Below the pieces are notes generated by a model. The model did not search any database, was not told the origin of the DNA, and worked only from the letters and a program-made list of their open reading frames with translations. Positions 33,901-37,828 of a DNA stretch of 40,394 nucleotides are shown here, in pieces (the stretch's first letter is position 1; every line of letters begins with the position of its first letter). The stretch is from a virus. Both the position numbers and the translations under genes were made by a program. Where the stretch lies: the IMG/VR virus record IMGVR_UViG_3300020442_000974, positions 1-40,394 of that record; one strand, 5' to 3'.

Positions 33901-35796
33901 AGTATATGAGGTAATACCACTAGCAGCTCTAGCACACCCAACAAATTGTGCTTTTTGATATCCAGTACCAGAAAGGTTTACGGTAAATCCCGTAATCTCA
34001 TTCAGACCAATTTCAGCAGATGCCTTTGCTTGTGGGGGATCCTGAATGACAATGGTAGGTGGATTTGCCGAAGAATACCCAGCACCGAATTCGGTAATAT
34101 TAATATCCGTAATTCTACCATTAAAAATAGCAGCAGTTGCTTTAGCACCTGTGCCACCAGCATAATTACCTTGACCATCAACTCTATTATCAACAATAAA
34201 AACAGAGGGGATATCATCATATCCACTACCACCGCTTAAAAGTTCGATATTAGTAACTCTACCATTAGAGTCAACAGTGGTTTCTAAAACTTGAGCACCA
34301 ACAGGATCAACAATTGCAACTCTAGGGGTAGTCTCGTATCCCTGACCAGCATTTAAAATTGTAATCGAAGTAACCTGACCATCAGTCAAATTTGCTCGAA
34401 GTGCGGCGCGAATTCCATTCTCACCAGTAGGTTCATCAATATAAACTGTAGGTGCTGTAGAATACCCTTGACCGCCATTAGTTACAGTAATAGTACCACT
34501 AAGAGACCCCGCAAGAATTTGAGCAGGTCCTAAAGTAGCGCCACCAGGTTGTGTAAAAGTAATTCTAGGGGTAAAAGTATACCCACTACCAGAACTAAGC
34601 GTTTCTAGACCCGTTACAGAACCGTTGGTAACGGTTGCTTTAAGAACAGCAGGTTTAGAACCACTTTTTGTGGGAGTTTGAATAGTAACTGTTGGTGGGT
34701 TGGTATCACTATAACCCTGACCACCTTCCAGAAGTGCAAGATTCTTAATACCATTAACAAGAGCGGTTGCAGATCCACCACCACCAGTTGTAGAATTAAT
34801 AGAAACCTGAGGAGGATACTCAAAACGATATCCAGATCCAGTATTGTTGATGGAAATACTGCTTAACTCGCCGTTATCGTTTACCCTAGCATATCCAACT
34901 GCATCATTACCAAACGAAGGGATAGGTGCCTCAACCGAATACAGAGAAAGGAATCTACCATTGATGGGAGCATTGGCAAAGATAAATTTATCGCCATCGA
35001 TGAAGAAATCAACTTTAGGAACTAATAATGTATTATCATATACAGCAAGAACATATTCATCAACAATAGGTTCATAAACATTACCATTTCTGGTAAGTTT
35101 AAATTCAACTTTATTATCACCAAATGCACCAGAAAGGTTATCGATAGCAACAATAGTATTTTCTACAAAACCATTCAGATATGTAATATAAGTAGCAACG
35201 CTGTCATCAGAAGGTAATCTGGTTCTAGGTGCATTAGTGAATACAATATCAGTACCAGAGACAGTATAATCGACTGCAGGAATTAATACTTCACCATAAA
35301 CACTTACAATCAAATGCTGTGCGGACGGAGGAGCAATTGGATTGTCTTGAGACGTTAAACCAAAACTGGTAGTAGAACCGTCAAATAAATCGATAGGAGA
35401 TGCTAAATTTGTCCACTTAAGTTTTACCTGCTCATAAGAGATACCAGGGGACAGAGCAATATTAGGAGAACTAGTGGTGCTCTCGTAATAGATGACCTCA
35501 TCACCGATTAAAATCGATCCATTTTCAGATAAAAACTGTTCAATACTTTCTACAACAATTTTTGTAGACTTATCAGTAATTGCTTCTACAATTTTTGTCT
35601 TTCCATCAAGGATACCGATGTCCAATTTATCGATATCAAGATAATTTAAGAAATTATTGATAATATTTTGACCAGCACCCGTTTTTTCTTGGGACTGATA
35701 ATAATACTCCAGAAATCTATTAAAAAGAGGATATTCCTCTTCAAGAAAATTCGGAGATTGTTGGACAATCGATTGAGATACCTTGTTAATATTCAT
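15976..35796 (-). CDS. 7: Giant gp7-like baseplate wedge protein, 6,606 aa mosaic
   Basis: A single uninterrupted frame of 19.8 kb (roughly 700 kDa) starts at an ATG preceded by AAGAG, eight bases after gp6. Residues about 656-736 contain DFYSTKGTSFSISYLFKLLY, matching T4 gp7 (DFYSTKGIEASYKFLFKVLY). Residues about 3442-3500 (YAVKSAVSIDEWKEILIKN, then VHPASFKVFGEL) resemble the following VHPVGF block of gp7. T4 gp7 is about 1,032 aa. Other regions, by approximate residue: NGVLQ-type beta units 138-292, 3550-3645 and 6300-6465; GSGY repeats 300-617, 1126-1343, 3000-3247 and 6519-6572; YHYH-like 1420-1555; propeller-like 1833-2240; LamG-like 2258-2425 and 4175-4330; Cys/YPR repeats 4074-5035; helical repeats 4846-5415. 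It lies between genes 6 and 8, as gene 7 does in T4. The gp7 assignment rests on two blocks and synteny; the rest is probably surface-exposed binding domains. Confidence 0.85.
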   Translation of the reverse strand: MNINKVSQSIVQQSPNFLEEEYPLFNRFLEYYYQSQEKTGAGQNIINNFLNYLDIDKLDIGILDGKTKIVEAITDKSTKIVVESIEQFLSENGSILIGDEVIYYESTTSSPNIALSPGISYEQVKLKWTNLASPIDLFDGSTTSFGLTSQDNPIAPPSAQHLIVSVYGEVLIPAVDYTVSGTDIVFTNAPRTRLPSDDSVATYITYLNGFVENTIVAIDNLSGAFGDNKVEFKLTRNGNVYEPIVDEYVLAVYDNTLLVPKVDFFIDGDKFIFANAPINGRFLSLYSVEAPIPSFGNDAVGYARVNDNGELSSISINNTGSGYRFEYPPQVSINSTTGGGGSATALVNGIKNLALLEGGQGYSDTNPPTVTIQTPTKSGSKPAVLKATVTNGSVTGLETLSSGSGYTFTPRITFTQPGGATLGPAQILAGSLSGTITVTNGGQGYSTAPTVYIDEPTGENGIRAALRANLTDGQVTSITILNAGQGYETTPRVAIVDPVGAQVLETTVDSNGRVTNIELLSGGSGYDDIPSVFIVDNRVDGQGNYAGGTGAKATAAIFNGRITDINITEFGAGYSSANPPTIVIQDPPQAKASAEIGLNEITGFTVNLSGTGYQKAQFVGCARAASGITSYTEDGNAVFSNDTTAVSASLDTEVKCLDALFVKRLLDKYTEQFLPDVPELDYKEINVRNAIKTIKDFYSTKGTSFSISYLFKLLYGEQVSISYPKDQIIKPSAATWSIDTILRATLVSGNPVDIQDGLLQQDLDIADPNIQAASALVENYIAIRTSETDIYELVLSEETITGSFTVPYKTKLAEPLGTEDSIITVDSTIGWPERNGEFLIGNSEVVQYKEKSLNQFIECTRSVNGIVEDWDSATEVSSNFRVFINKGTSQEVVMNVVGIVDAQQTTLTDTGSYYLPGDKLTISKLGGTGTQPELNTWLYNVKKLIEISSITFGGINNRSATVTCSNPHGLLVGDQVTIYGANPIIYNGTFLVTSRDSTTVFQYQLPQPATVVPQGNILVSIDLNKGKSETAAINNTISPYTTNIQNSFFNDDYVYVASTGIPNYNIGPFPGSALLPGNQRKLNRFPRLATTISTKNEISSGPIGTWINGVSAWSYKSTDKKTFGAVTDVAITNAGKDYDAASPPAITISGGGGSGATASVVVNGSLSEIVVTDGGSGYTSSPLISIVGGGGSGAAATAIITKGVVSRVLINDGGTGYTSQPSITIVGGGGTGATATAEVRGPIKSVSVTNGGASYTSKPSVVLSSGSGAVAQAIVQNGRIISIAIISAGSGYTTAPEIGIQGDGFGAVARATIDTDGENAGRVTGIEIVNRGIGYSQGTTVINLTAVGQDALFDATVFQWTYNLQETATIDSAKGSVFEGFNNQYGGEYAHLSNPQRLRYILGDNLYISQTGSTIGQTLEQNDSLEHSPIIGWAFDGNPIYGPYGYQDPTDQGSTITRLNSSYRVKPTLIFDAQTNPYPVRTAGPLLTDEAAGRFVEDYEYVFGLGDLDQYNGRFCKTPQFPTGRYCYFVTIDNTEQGNAVFPYILGPSYNSVVDKWNLSATAVQQNIPTGVVRYRDPYENVDIDVERAPNASTNALTLENGDNLLFEVEDEDRSGVIDQAEIDDPDQIFEESPLQLFDYFPKVKFDSKVDIEVETITKFEDASVTGFTVENPGISYQVNDRLVFDNTDTDGTGVSARVSRIKGETVSSYNFENVSGDNFGILQTSNPHNLIVGDTVYVDYTPIMNNTNKTFVVRQLKGVEEVVITQTGSGYNSDIPPVITLDGDGNSASLQAVVTSVGSIDTVNIINSGSSYTTNPRVIISHPQVFKKADYFVSTIDNNDDLVINDSFTNADKETFICGRTKDAGGNGVGFLAKLSSTGLKEWEKTLESGTGTFSTEHIKLAVDGNDIWIVGENKPNASILDSYNPDIYLAKYVQADNGLSATLTYQRGYAGISGSSREDRITSVLKYSDTRVVIGGFTNTNSTNPYDAFIGVVDTTGSFVAKRKVASSSGSEKLTAMEKVGDDIYFTMESASTANAADIDVSFGKAILSTSSIAIEWVKNYTNTLYSFMDTSMVVDEFDEAYISATLRLKSDDTTKDSFWVGKVNTNGDLLWNYRYLTGSTITMAPRSNIDIFGDLNVALTKVNSTNQLKTVETVKLGYDGKIKNHTSNEFNKNNIEGITVKSVTADNSGDVYAFGQSSWNRNEFLVTFAGATTSDITTHYTPVVTGTSNQGILVTDGKAQFFGYDVAQPSNWENTNIKFTAAELGTKLAGDFTIEYMLYKDSSNSGTLSQTQETLFAIGDATDTTGGLWMYYDVSSGELQLVVTNNSTTINAAGSALQSTLTTMYADNTWQFIGLKKVGDTFTGYVNGLQVFTGSVTNTALGGKDLHFGNIPGRSGTTGQFRSNEQGQHIVTNLRLRNRALTPTVPSDVTAFPTAGAFGLTFDWVDDAWFTTNLNRYDYIDYNGWGLKADKDALAARIGTYAAQTNTGVGFVRTAITPVIGSSLTVSTSGAVLAAIGFQNLDFDDASINMPQDTEALTYAQDVWGSRTATVPSPGSQKLKATANVKNKYYFKVAPTIKIDNVQELTINQSFKFTVGTKLVLRNGSSFVNSGYIISQDTANNKVYLAVNNNSWSNDLNLGLLSTEQFSEQSTYGIVGPIPNDINEIASFTFPQINNTTPGTFDIDLNDFNHPEGGSNNLDELAKFKPYSDDDYSIRIDEISGSSTFIPGSVININSGDISFNAAYTTAQITNLTGVLKITLIANLQKTLQATAVANSDLVYIITGTRHYLSEGEMIFIDGNPSQEVGGVVYDEYDGSFPVNTVVSPLEFTYKLPQAAVSNPATSAGSVNVFVKSPVLKMYYGHQYLFDVSHSSLAGGNLSFSKDNLNKLEYSFNSIERVGTPGVTGQGVPTPTVKLKVDRNIVTNISYYFDPSRTGDDSPVTTGSYLDVVDSPYVGTFTISGVSGATITRGADTIKFPLVNEPEGAADIIQASYSTSSVKAVGSISDVRIVNPGGFYTRLPVVTTISSNRQIERVQINEPGTEYAVGTYNSVPIAGDGEGGFVRITVADGTDDEGVNIPGQIQEVVVTSPGKGYTTASIDIEAIDGILGAGLTGSGAELDVVIPAFGSGASIFTKGTNVGKIKKLKNNNFGYDYPHDYTLRPEITFPINAQLTSTSILSSITVTDPGSGYSQAPAVIITGGGGSGATAVASIKNGRLDQIEVKDPGAGYSSTPSVSLRSSFNYVVNLDLGLLQFAFPHGIPNGSEVTLNVVDTGEGTEFPLASGAIGRLNGNTTYYAIAGTANSLEPDQLKLAITAANAALGDAITFSNAGTGRQQVLTESFGGAATANVITSTFLEGELVYQGDSFETATAQGFVSTNNGWQVGPRVLKIVDYTGDFIEGQRITGVISKSSGVISDLNIAKGVLEIGSITRTTGQFIDDVGKPSEIIQKIQDSYYYQDFSYAVKSAVSIDEWKEILIKNVHPASFKVFGELNLNEYGSIPNKETDFELTKSVELAREAIVPNIQSFSLVEPIYSEFNNTEVLFRQKRLTSSENILTSVVQRLDDISNLFDGVRISFPLTVDGDNIVANANQLMIILNGVVQTPGVAFEIQGDSIVFAEPPAPPASVKYVNIQIEQIDIDTYTFTNQSGIFPNVGNTMVGSQSGARLTVTNVIGDTIEGFVTEGTFIANELVNVSATGFNANLGTITPITNLGLFVFGEQVKNFDNDTAKVEQINLDRGQETPLGQLRYSIGPSTTSVEIIASGSQNAETAPPTGTFIAGKSYQFGSEIVLVTNIVENNDYTQLTVTRGTQGTTAVSHLEDLPVYGTEINVTNALTLSKTAGTYQSTPGLYDIQLNDIIIGAQSRVVARVTATAVYTDPATNAAIGQVNISDGSSFSGLLFNRIAAQTYPNIVLDNISESQINLVDFADNSTAIDSQFPSNEIVSTNIIPYDNASGALTDGEVIRNYKISYGNNSGDFGISEPARIRKLAFKNRIGEGFFAAGQVIRTRDTKAEVIGYNQAKGTIYLGKIGRTQSNGQDYHAITFTNATINTYNQKYGTGCLALSPGVAPHTFVSGVTDAITAGNGASGQFTAATGTTYDPATGLLVLEIGTHSLTTSNTVTIADDGVVFTCAQDNNTTNKAYPRSTDTASGSALAISATTSTTITVNVGAVPIDEYVSIPSSAEFGVATGNYTIEFWVKPFTTSLSGTKTLVDMRAAGATEVAGRLYLEAGQVRWNSNGSDLVTSGLTTLSNDVWSHIAVSRTGTTAKIFINGAEVGTGTDSSNYGAKPIRIGANYAGSEVLAGYIDDFRFSNNARYTATFVAPTGIVQGDTNTRLLIHFDGSYGQTYTEDWSGAEGFTNGEDFNNDAILRTTNANGSAVVTGFTGNSQRYYDAANLIVANSDFIKKEVVDQMRTRYPELVVPGTRYTPTGATYDATTGLLSMTVSGNLLTNGGNVTPNSATYNAATGALVITAYGHSVTNGQKINIKVGGIRFTCTQDSNASNHDYPRATDPAAGAWLTVSNVTTNTFEVNVGASPSGQQYTHTFVSAVTNCITIQKDRIKINDNALTFTCSSDNDQTQVTYPRVTDPASKQVALPVVSASANNLTVNVGTSPFVYFQPSNATYDPATGDFVMTIANHTINTGTKLKLKTGGFTFTCDQDSNQSQHTYPRSTDPSYNTTIAVTAVGTTTADITGATYNPTTGELVITSNGHGLSAGNRIQIADNSLTFTCAYDSNATNHTYPRQTDPIRGEWVEIQSVTTNTITLNVGVSSDTSTHTFVSATSGALIKQTGTVTVNVGVSGANDQYAHTFVSAETDAVITGGAYVHTFVSAVDNSVIADQRVNCEDDIRDILNALVQDLRNGSNNHMWDAAAFYVDRTQNPVALSYIEGEIRETLFAYEKVNDMIQYVINNVLWTVQGSHGLTQFTDATITDSTTGVLNQFTPTGATYDAATGDLVITIGSHSLTTANRVRLLTGGITFTCDDDGNERQIAYPRSTDPANNAVLPITAVSQTTITVNVGASPVNQQYAHTYVSALSNAVVVLDYSLSDCADVWSTAQNLLDILTDTLTNANASTPVDHLASVTKVSPAVESLGGTVDAFSETPFTVDYHSAGDDEIYTNQIDEDAQYRFRDASGLIRVNRGAIVDKAAADMLSRYPSLAQDMPRNQNGGSTDGTLRCKTDLGLILDAIANDIERGGNEDTVQAAKFYIGGSGELLHIRLQVWQSVYAHERLAYYAKQAITGDLDDTNTDNLIVGDWGITNDAGGCANVKSAIDTLVTTINDIIAPTGEDFNVGGDRLYFNRQYIAEEITGMTTNEFTYDLNGTPYSAFSYPGGTAGETKCQRDLKLIMLGIISDLQTGGNNSTIAAIETYLTSDGTLNHVEDELLATVFSVEKIKILAERAIRNELYTQGNSVTGNQYAAQYTNEEAYRDSESTTDINQVVWRMRELVEIAVDILAPGDKVARSASKNILYNLNYYKEELTNVVNSQFGSGAYVYNSFVDEMINNIVHDSITTDVKKKTTAQKITLTGFSGGSYIVGETAISSSGGTATILEWDEENLELYIGPVTGSAFADGNTVSGLTAGTGTIASSGVSTGFTWYTEPGNVEVLESARNITSNVQGQVSTTNLFPYPENFSAAGFVRQGVDVNDNLAASATGTSGSAPDGTQTADQLQPNLYIGQHWISKAYNISAFETFDSGNVKFDSGTETFDTGNIGTAETQTYTYSVFLKDDGSSYGDNVRLEVSLDNALATRQQAYFDIDLSDGTYGTIFQPQGGITVDAYGVIPYGNGWYRAYLTLTFGFGFGEIEKKIFINGAGFYQGTNQDFGPFAWGYKLNKGALDPYTAQSGQIFYSDAEFNIKNFILDELEVFITSALSGTLTSPSTNAGFFSFYDSTVSSDYTVESIDRLVRNNFDIIRGQLQQDSFYTNLTTINGITVPSKVYEDGSRIIPVGIAGGVNNTDYLYGTSSDNYGEIESLSVNEGTIVQIYKRFRIDGTITDGPFTMGESVQKQGDAAITGVVYGFTEDENFKYLDVRVTAGTWAITDTIIGATQSTSAQISAIEDRIQINKVKGSFTNDIIFKGYTSGNTASPTGYLTASAAILDNSGGSLTVDTETLVGTFEKTATLFPDNSELYFDVVKYDGLDVAVGDRVNSAGHVRLGISVQSGLNQFTVGDKLHKVNSNFQDANFFGYITEVDLDNNLIYAIMVGTNSFGIGDFVGSYGPLNDPFNPIGYAQVSTKIDVAGAASGIIRDIRTIGIDKRLYISDVRGTFSSRDGIVGPDSYKSAIKTLVNLKGRVKRYFRGFDGTQTNFKLTIENGTPYFPDPAGHMLIFINGVLQPPGATFAYTAFSDEIQFTEAPDLGASFTGFYVGKLRQLDDISFEFDSLRQSFNLKRDDVFYSLTLTEGVQSTTIRPENNIIVSLNGVLQEPGVGFEIVGSRIIFSEIPRFGSTFVAFSYVGSEADVDAAEVVPPVEAGDFIDIQGETEDREVAVIESSNSLITFDYLGSVFGQNARGTALLTSGTIDKVQITSGGSGYTSRPTVRIDSISGFDGNIRALVGVGAVEVSATGTGYQNPEVVVETSVPDDWTAPDLSQYGEELVDPETP
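19565..21256 (-). repeat. Three helical repeats within the giant protein
   Basis: Three copies of about 65-70 residues begin near 21253, 20254 and 19772. Each opens with Cys-x2-Asp (CEDDIRDILNALVQDLRNG, CKTDLGLILDAIANDIERGG, CQRDLKLIMLGIISDLQTGG). An Asn-containing turn follows, then a second helix pair (A-x3-Y, then E-x2-T-x-F-A-x-E-K-like residues, then AI). They are the only strongly helical parts of the C-terminal half of an otherwise beta-rich protein. Linkers before copies one and two share R-Y-P-x-L motifs (RTRYPELV, LSRYPSLA). Confidence 0.7.
20690..23590 (-). repeat. Cys/YPR beta repeats, six copies, within the giant protein
   Basis: Six units carry C-x2-D-x-[ND]-x5-YPR-x-TD: CAQDNNTTNKAYPRSTD (near 23390), CTQDSNASNHDYPRATD (22300), CSSDNDQTQVTYPRVTD (22070), CDQDSNQSQHTYPRSTD (21815), CAYDSNATNHTYPRQTD (21597) and CDDDGNERQIAYPRSTD (20848). 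Most units also have G-A-T-Y-D-x-A-T-G-x-L-x-I before and I-T-V-N-V-G followed by YAHTFVSA after. The spacing in the tandem part is about 75-85 residues. A LamG-like domain lies between copies one and two, and a helical repeat between copies five and six. I do not recognise a named family. Confidence 0.75.
22800..23260 (-). other. LamG-like jellyroll domain (second copy) in the giant protein
   Basis: Residues about 4175-4330 read as a concanavalin/LamG fold: YTIEFWVKPF, a glycine-rich turn, NDVWSHIAVSRTGTTAKIFI followed by NGAEVGTG, then AGYIDDFRFSNNARYT. These are the usual landmarks of the LamG/concanavalin-like class, which typically binds glycans or serves as an adhesion module. Confidence 0.75.
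26065..26780 (-). repeat. Glycine-rich GSGY repeats, third array, in the giant protein
   Basis: Residues about 3000-3247 hold repeats of the form valine-rich strand, [DN]-P-G-x-G-Y, P-x-V or P-x-I strand, then GGGGSGATA (for example DPGSGYSQAPAVIITGGGG and DPGAGYSSTPSVSL). The first units (NPGGFYTRLPVV, EPGTEYAVGTY, SPGKGYTTASI) are more divergent. The array ends about 195 residues before the second gp7-like block. Confidence 0.75.
28530..29010 (-). other. LamG-like jellyroll domain (first copy) in the giant protein
   Basis: Residues about 2258-2425 contain GDFTIEYMLYKD, GLWMYYDVSSGELQLVV, NTWQFIGLKKVGDTFTGYV followed by NGLQVFTGSV, and TNLRLRNRALTP. This is the same order of landmarks as the LamG-like unit at 22800-23260, but the two copies are strongly diverged. 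Confidence 0.7.
29080..30310 (-). other. Beta-propeller-like region in the giant protein
   Basis: Residues about 1833-2240 consist of repeated blades of the form D-x-[ILV]-x-[ILV]-x-G-x-T followed by [AG]-[FK]-[VL]-x-K-[LV]-[DNS]-x2-G-x-[LFK] (ETFICGRTKDAGGNGVGFLA, RVVIGGFTN, DSFWVGKVNTNGDLLW, DVYAFGQSSWN). This resembles SBBP- or NHL-type propellers. The number of blades cannot be set by eye. Confidence 0.6.
31130..31530 (-). other. YHYH-like domain in the giant protein
   Basis: Residues about 1420-1555 contain HSPIIGWAFDGNPIYGPYG, then LDQYNGRFCKTPQFPTGRYC and VFPYILGPSYNS, the conserved skeleton of the YHYH family. The namesake Tyr-His-Tyr-His is YCYF here. Confidence 0.75.
31770..32420 (-). 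repeat. Glycine-rich GSGY repeats, second array, in the giant protein
   Basis: Residues about 1126-1343 hold six regular units of about 35 residues: NAGKDYDAASPP, DGGSGYTSSP, DGGTGYTSQP, NGGASYTSKP, SAGSGYTTAP and NRGIGYSQG. The first three are followed by strands ending in GGGGSGA or GGGGTGA. This is the most regular of the arrays and is directly upstream of the YHYH-like domain. Confidence 0.8.
33945..34895 (-). repeat. Glycine-rich GSGY repeats, first array, in the giant protein
   Basis: Residues about 300-617 hold eight units marked by NTGSGY, EGGQGY, SSGSGY, NGGQGY, NAGQGY, SGGSGY, EFGAGY and LSGTGY, each followed by a proline-containing strand such as STAPTVYIDEP or DDIPSVFIVDN. The array lies just before the first gp7-like block. 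Confidence 0.8.
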
Positions 35797-35803
35797 CTCT
35801 TAA

Positions 35804-37828
35804 TTAAACGCATTCAGACGTGTTTAAAGTGCCGCCATTTTGAAGATCTGCAACCGTCACAGTAGACGGTGTTTGATCAAAAGTCGTTGGTGTCAAACTA
35901 TTTAGAGGGATTGACGCAGGTGGCGTTGTGCCAATCGGAGCAACTGTAACTTCTGGAGAAATGATGTTAATAATCGTTCCAGGAGTGGATGCTGGAATAG
36001 TTGAGGAGTTTGATGGAATAAACTGAACAGGAATTTGAAGATTTGCAGGTAATGCCGCAGGATCTGTAATGGATCCCTCTCCAGAAACTGTATTCGTAAT
36101 ATTTACTCCAGTAGATGCGACGTTTGTGCCTGTTCCAATAATGGCAACGGGTCCAAATGCGATTTCTCCAGTATCATAGTTAACAGTTCCCGCTTTACTG
36201 TTGGTAATAACCTTTCTAGTACCCGTATTATAGAACTGACGAAGGTTGCCAAACCCATCATCCTCAAATTGTTGGTCTACACCAGGACGATCTGCGGTTC
36301 TATAGGTCCCAGACAGTAAAATTGGTTCTTTTGTCGCGTTAGTAGAGTCAGTTAAGGACGGTGCAGAGTTGTATAATCCCGCTCCAGTCGCAATAACGTA
36401 AGTATTTGTCTGATTTGTCGTGGGTTTAACGTATCTAAGGATAGTGGTTTGCATAGAAACGTCAGAAACGCACTTAGAAGAGAGCGAAATCGCTTTTTCT
36501 AACTGCTGAGCGCGGAAAGTTGAGTTAAAATTGTTAATTTCAGTCTGTTGTGCCCAATCATTGATACCTTTTTGGACATCTGTCTTAATTGTAGTGGTAT
36601 CATCTCCGCATCCAGTGTCATATTGGATGAAAATCTTGTTATAAATGTAAATATTTTCGGGATCAATGATCACAGGGTCAATAGATGCCATAGCATATTG
36701 GCGCAAATTGCTTGCAATCTGCTTTTTAGTCGAATCATTGAGTGTAGAACCCGTTTTTGTCTGTACTGCAATGAAAACTTTGCCGTAAATAGGCGGATTT
36801 AGTGAATCTCCACCATATGCAACTACGGATCTTGCGTTATCGTAGACTTTTTTCGTCAAAATAGCATAATCTTGCGCGGTAACAGCGCGGTATTGAGCCG
36901 AATAATAGCGTGGAGCGTTATATTTAATGGATTCAATGCTTTCAGGTGCGGTGCCGCCATAAGCAGTCATGATTGATCCAATCAATGCACGACTTGCAGA
37001 GTATGCAGAACCGTTAGAATCGGTAATTCTTCCATTAAAAGCAAATTCGTTGATCTCATTAGCAGCTTCATCTTGTGTAACAAGATATTCTAATTCAATA
37101 ACCTCACCATCTTTCAGAGATCTACCAATAGAATCATCACCAAACTTCAATTCATAACGCATATCCTCACCTTCGGAGAGGAAATATACCCTAGATGTTG
37201 ATGTTAAACCAGTTACGTTATCGACTTGGACGTATGTATCAGAGGTTGTAGACGCTTCGTTGGGTTTTACTTTAACAATGAGTGTAGTAAGATCCGCTTG
37301 AGAACTAGGAATTTTATAAGTCTGGTTCTGGAACGTATTTACAACATACGAAAATTTGACAATATTACCTTCTCTAAATTTTACGCTACCAAAATCCGCA
37401 ATTCCTGTGCCAGGATCAACCTCTACGGTTAAATCCGACAACCTATTCCATACAAAACTACCACCAACACCAGCAGCACCCTTATTAATTGTTGCGGTAG
37501 AAGGGAATACACCATCAACTGCTGCAGTTTGAATCGTAAGATTCGCACAAAGTGTTGCTGAAATAGGAGAGCGAGGAACGTAGTTTAATAATTTTGCAAT
37601 ATTAACAATATTATCACGAACAGTAGCACTCGTAAGAAATGCTTCATTGACCGCCATGTTAGCATTAAACGCCGTATAGTACGTATTATACGCTAAGATG
37701 TCGATCATATACGACAAACTAGACCCCTGAAAGTCATAATCCGAAAACTCAGTCCTAGTTCTCAGATATGCTTTGATAGATTCTTTGATATCGTTAAAGT
37801 CTAACGCTGTTAAGTTATTTGGTTGCAT
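35804..37828 (-). CDS. 6: Baseplate wedge protein gp6, 674 aa
   Basis: The N-terminus (LTALDFNDIKESIKAYL, then FSDYDFQGSSLSYMIDILAY and NTYYTAFNANMAVNEAFLTS) is the conserved gp6 signature of T4-like phages, and the length is close to T4 gp6 (660 aa). In T4, gp6 dimers close the inner ring of the baseplate around the hub and drive the hexagon-to-star change. The central part (AQYRAVTAQDYAILTKKVYD near residue 310) and the region VIIDPENIYIYNKIFIQYDT near 390 fit the gp6/gpJ-type core. The C-terminal 130 residues are proline- and threonine-rich and less conserved. Its ATG shares one base with the gp25 stop (TAATG), and the giant gp7-like gene follows after seven bases. Confidence 0.95.
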   Translation of the reverse strand: MQPNNLTALDFNDIKESIKAYLRTRTEFSDYDFQGSSLSYMIDILAYNTYYTAFNANMAVNEAFLTSATVRDNIVNIAKLLNYVPRSPISATLCANLTIQTAAVDGVFPSTATINKGAAGVGGSFVWNRLSDLTVEVDPGTGIADFGSVKFREGNIVKFSYVVNTFQNQTYKIPSSQADLTTLIVKVKPNEASTTSDTYVQVDNVTGLTSTSRVYFLSEGEDMRYELKFGDDSIGRSLKDGEVIELEYLVTQDEAANEINEFAFNGRITDSNGSAYSASRALIGSIMTAYGGTAPESIESIKYNAPRYYSAQYRAVTAQDYAILTKKVYDNARSVVAYGGDSLNPPIYGKVFIAVQTKTGSTLNDSTKKQIASNLRQYAMASIDPVIIDPENIYIYNKIFIQYDTGCGDDTTTIKTDVQKGINDWAQQTEINNFNSTFRAQQLEKAISLSSKCVSDVSMQTTILRYVKPTTNQTNTYVIATGAGLYNSAPSLTDSTNATKEPILLSGTYRTADRPGVDQQFEDDGFGNLRQFYNTGTRKVITNSKAGTVNYDTGEIAFGPVAIIGTGTNVASTGVNITNTVSGEGSITDPAALPANLQIPVQFIPSNSSTIPASTPGTIINIISPEVTVAPIGTTPPASIPLNSLTPTTFDQTPSTVTVADLQNGGTLNTSECV

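Noticed and set aside
20690-35000. CRISPR-like or DNA-level repeats in the giant gene
   Set aside because: The repeats are visible at protein level only; codons differ between copies and there are no constant-length spacers.
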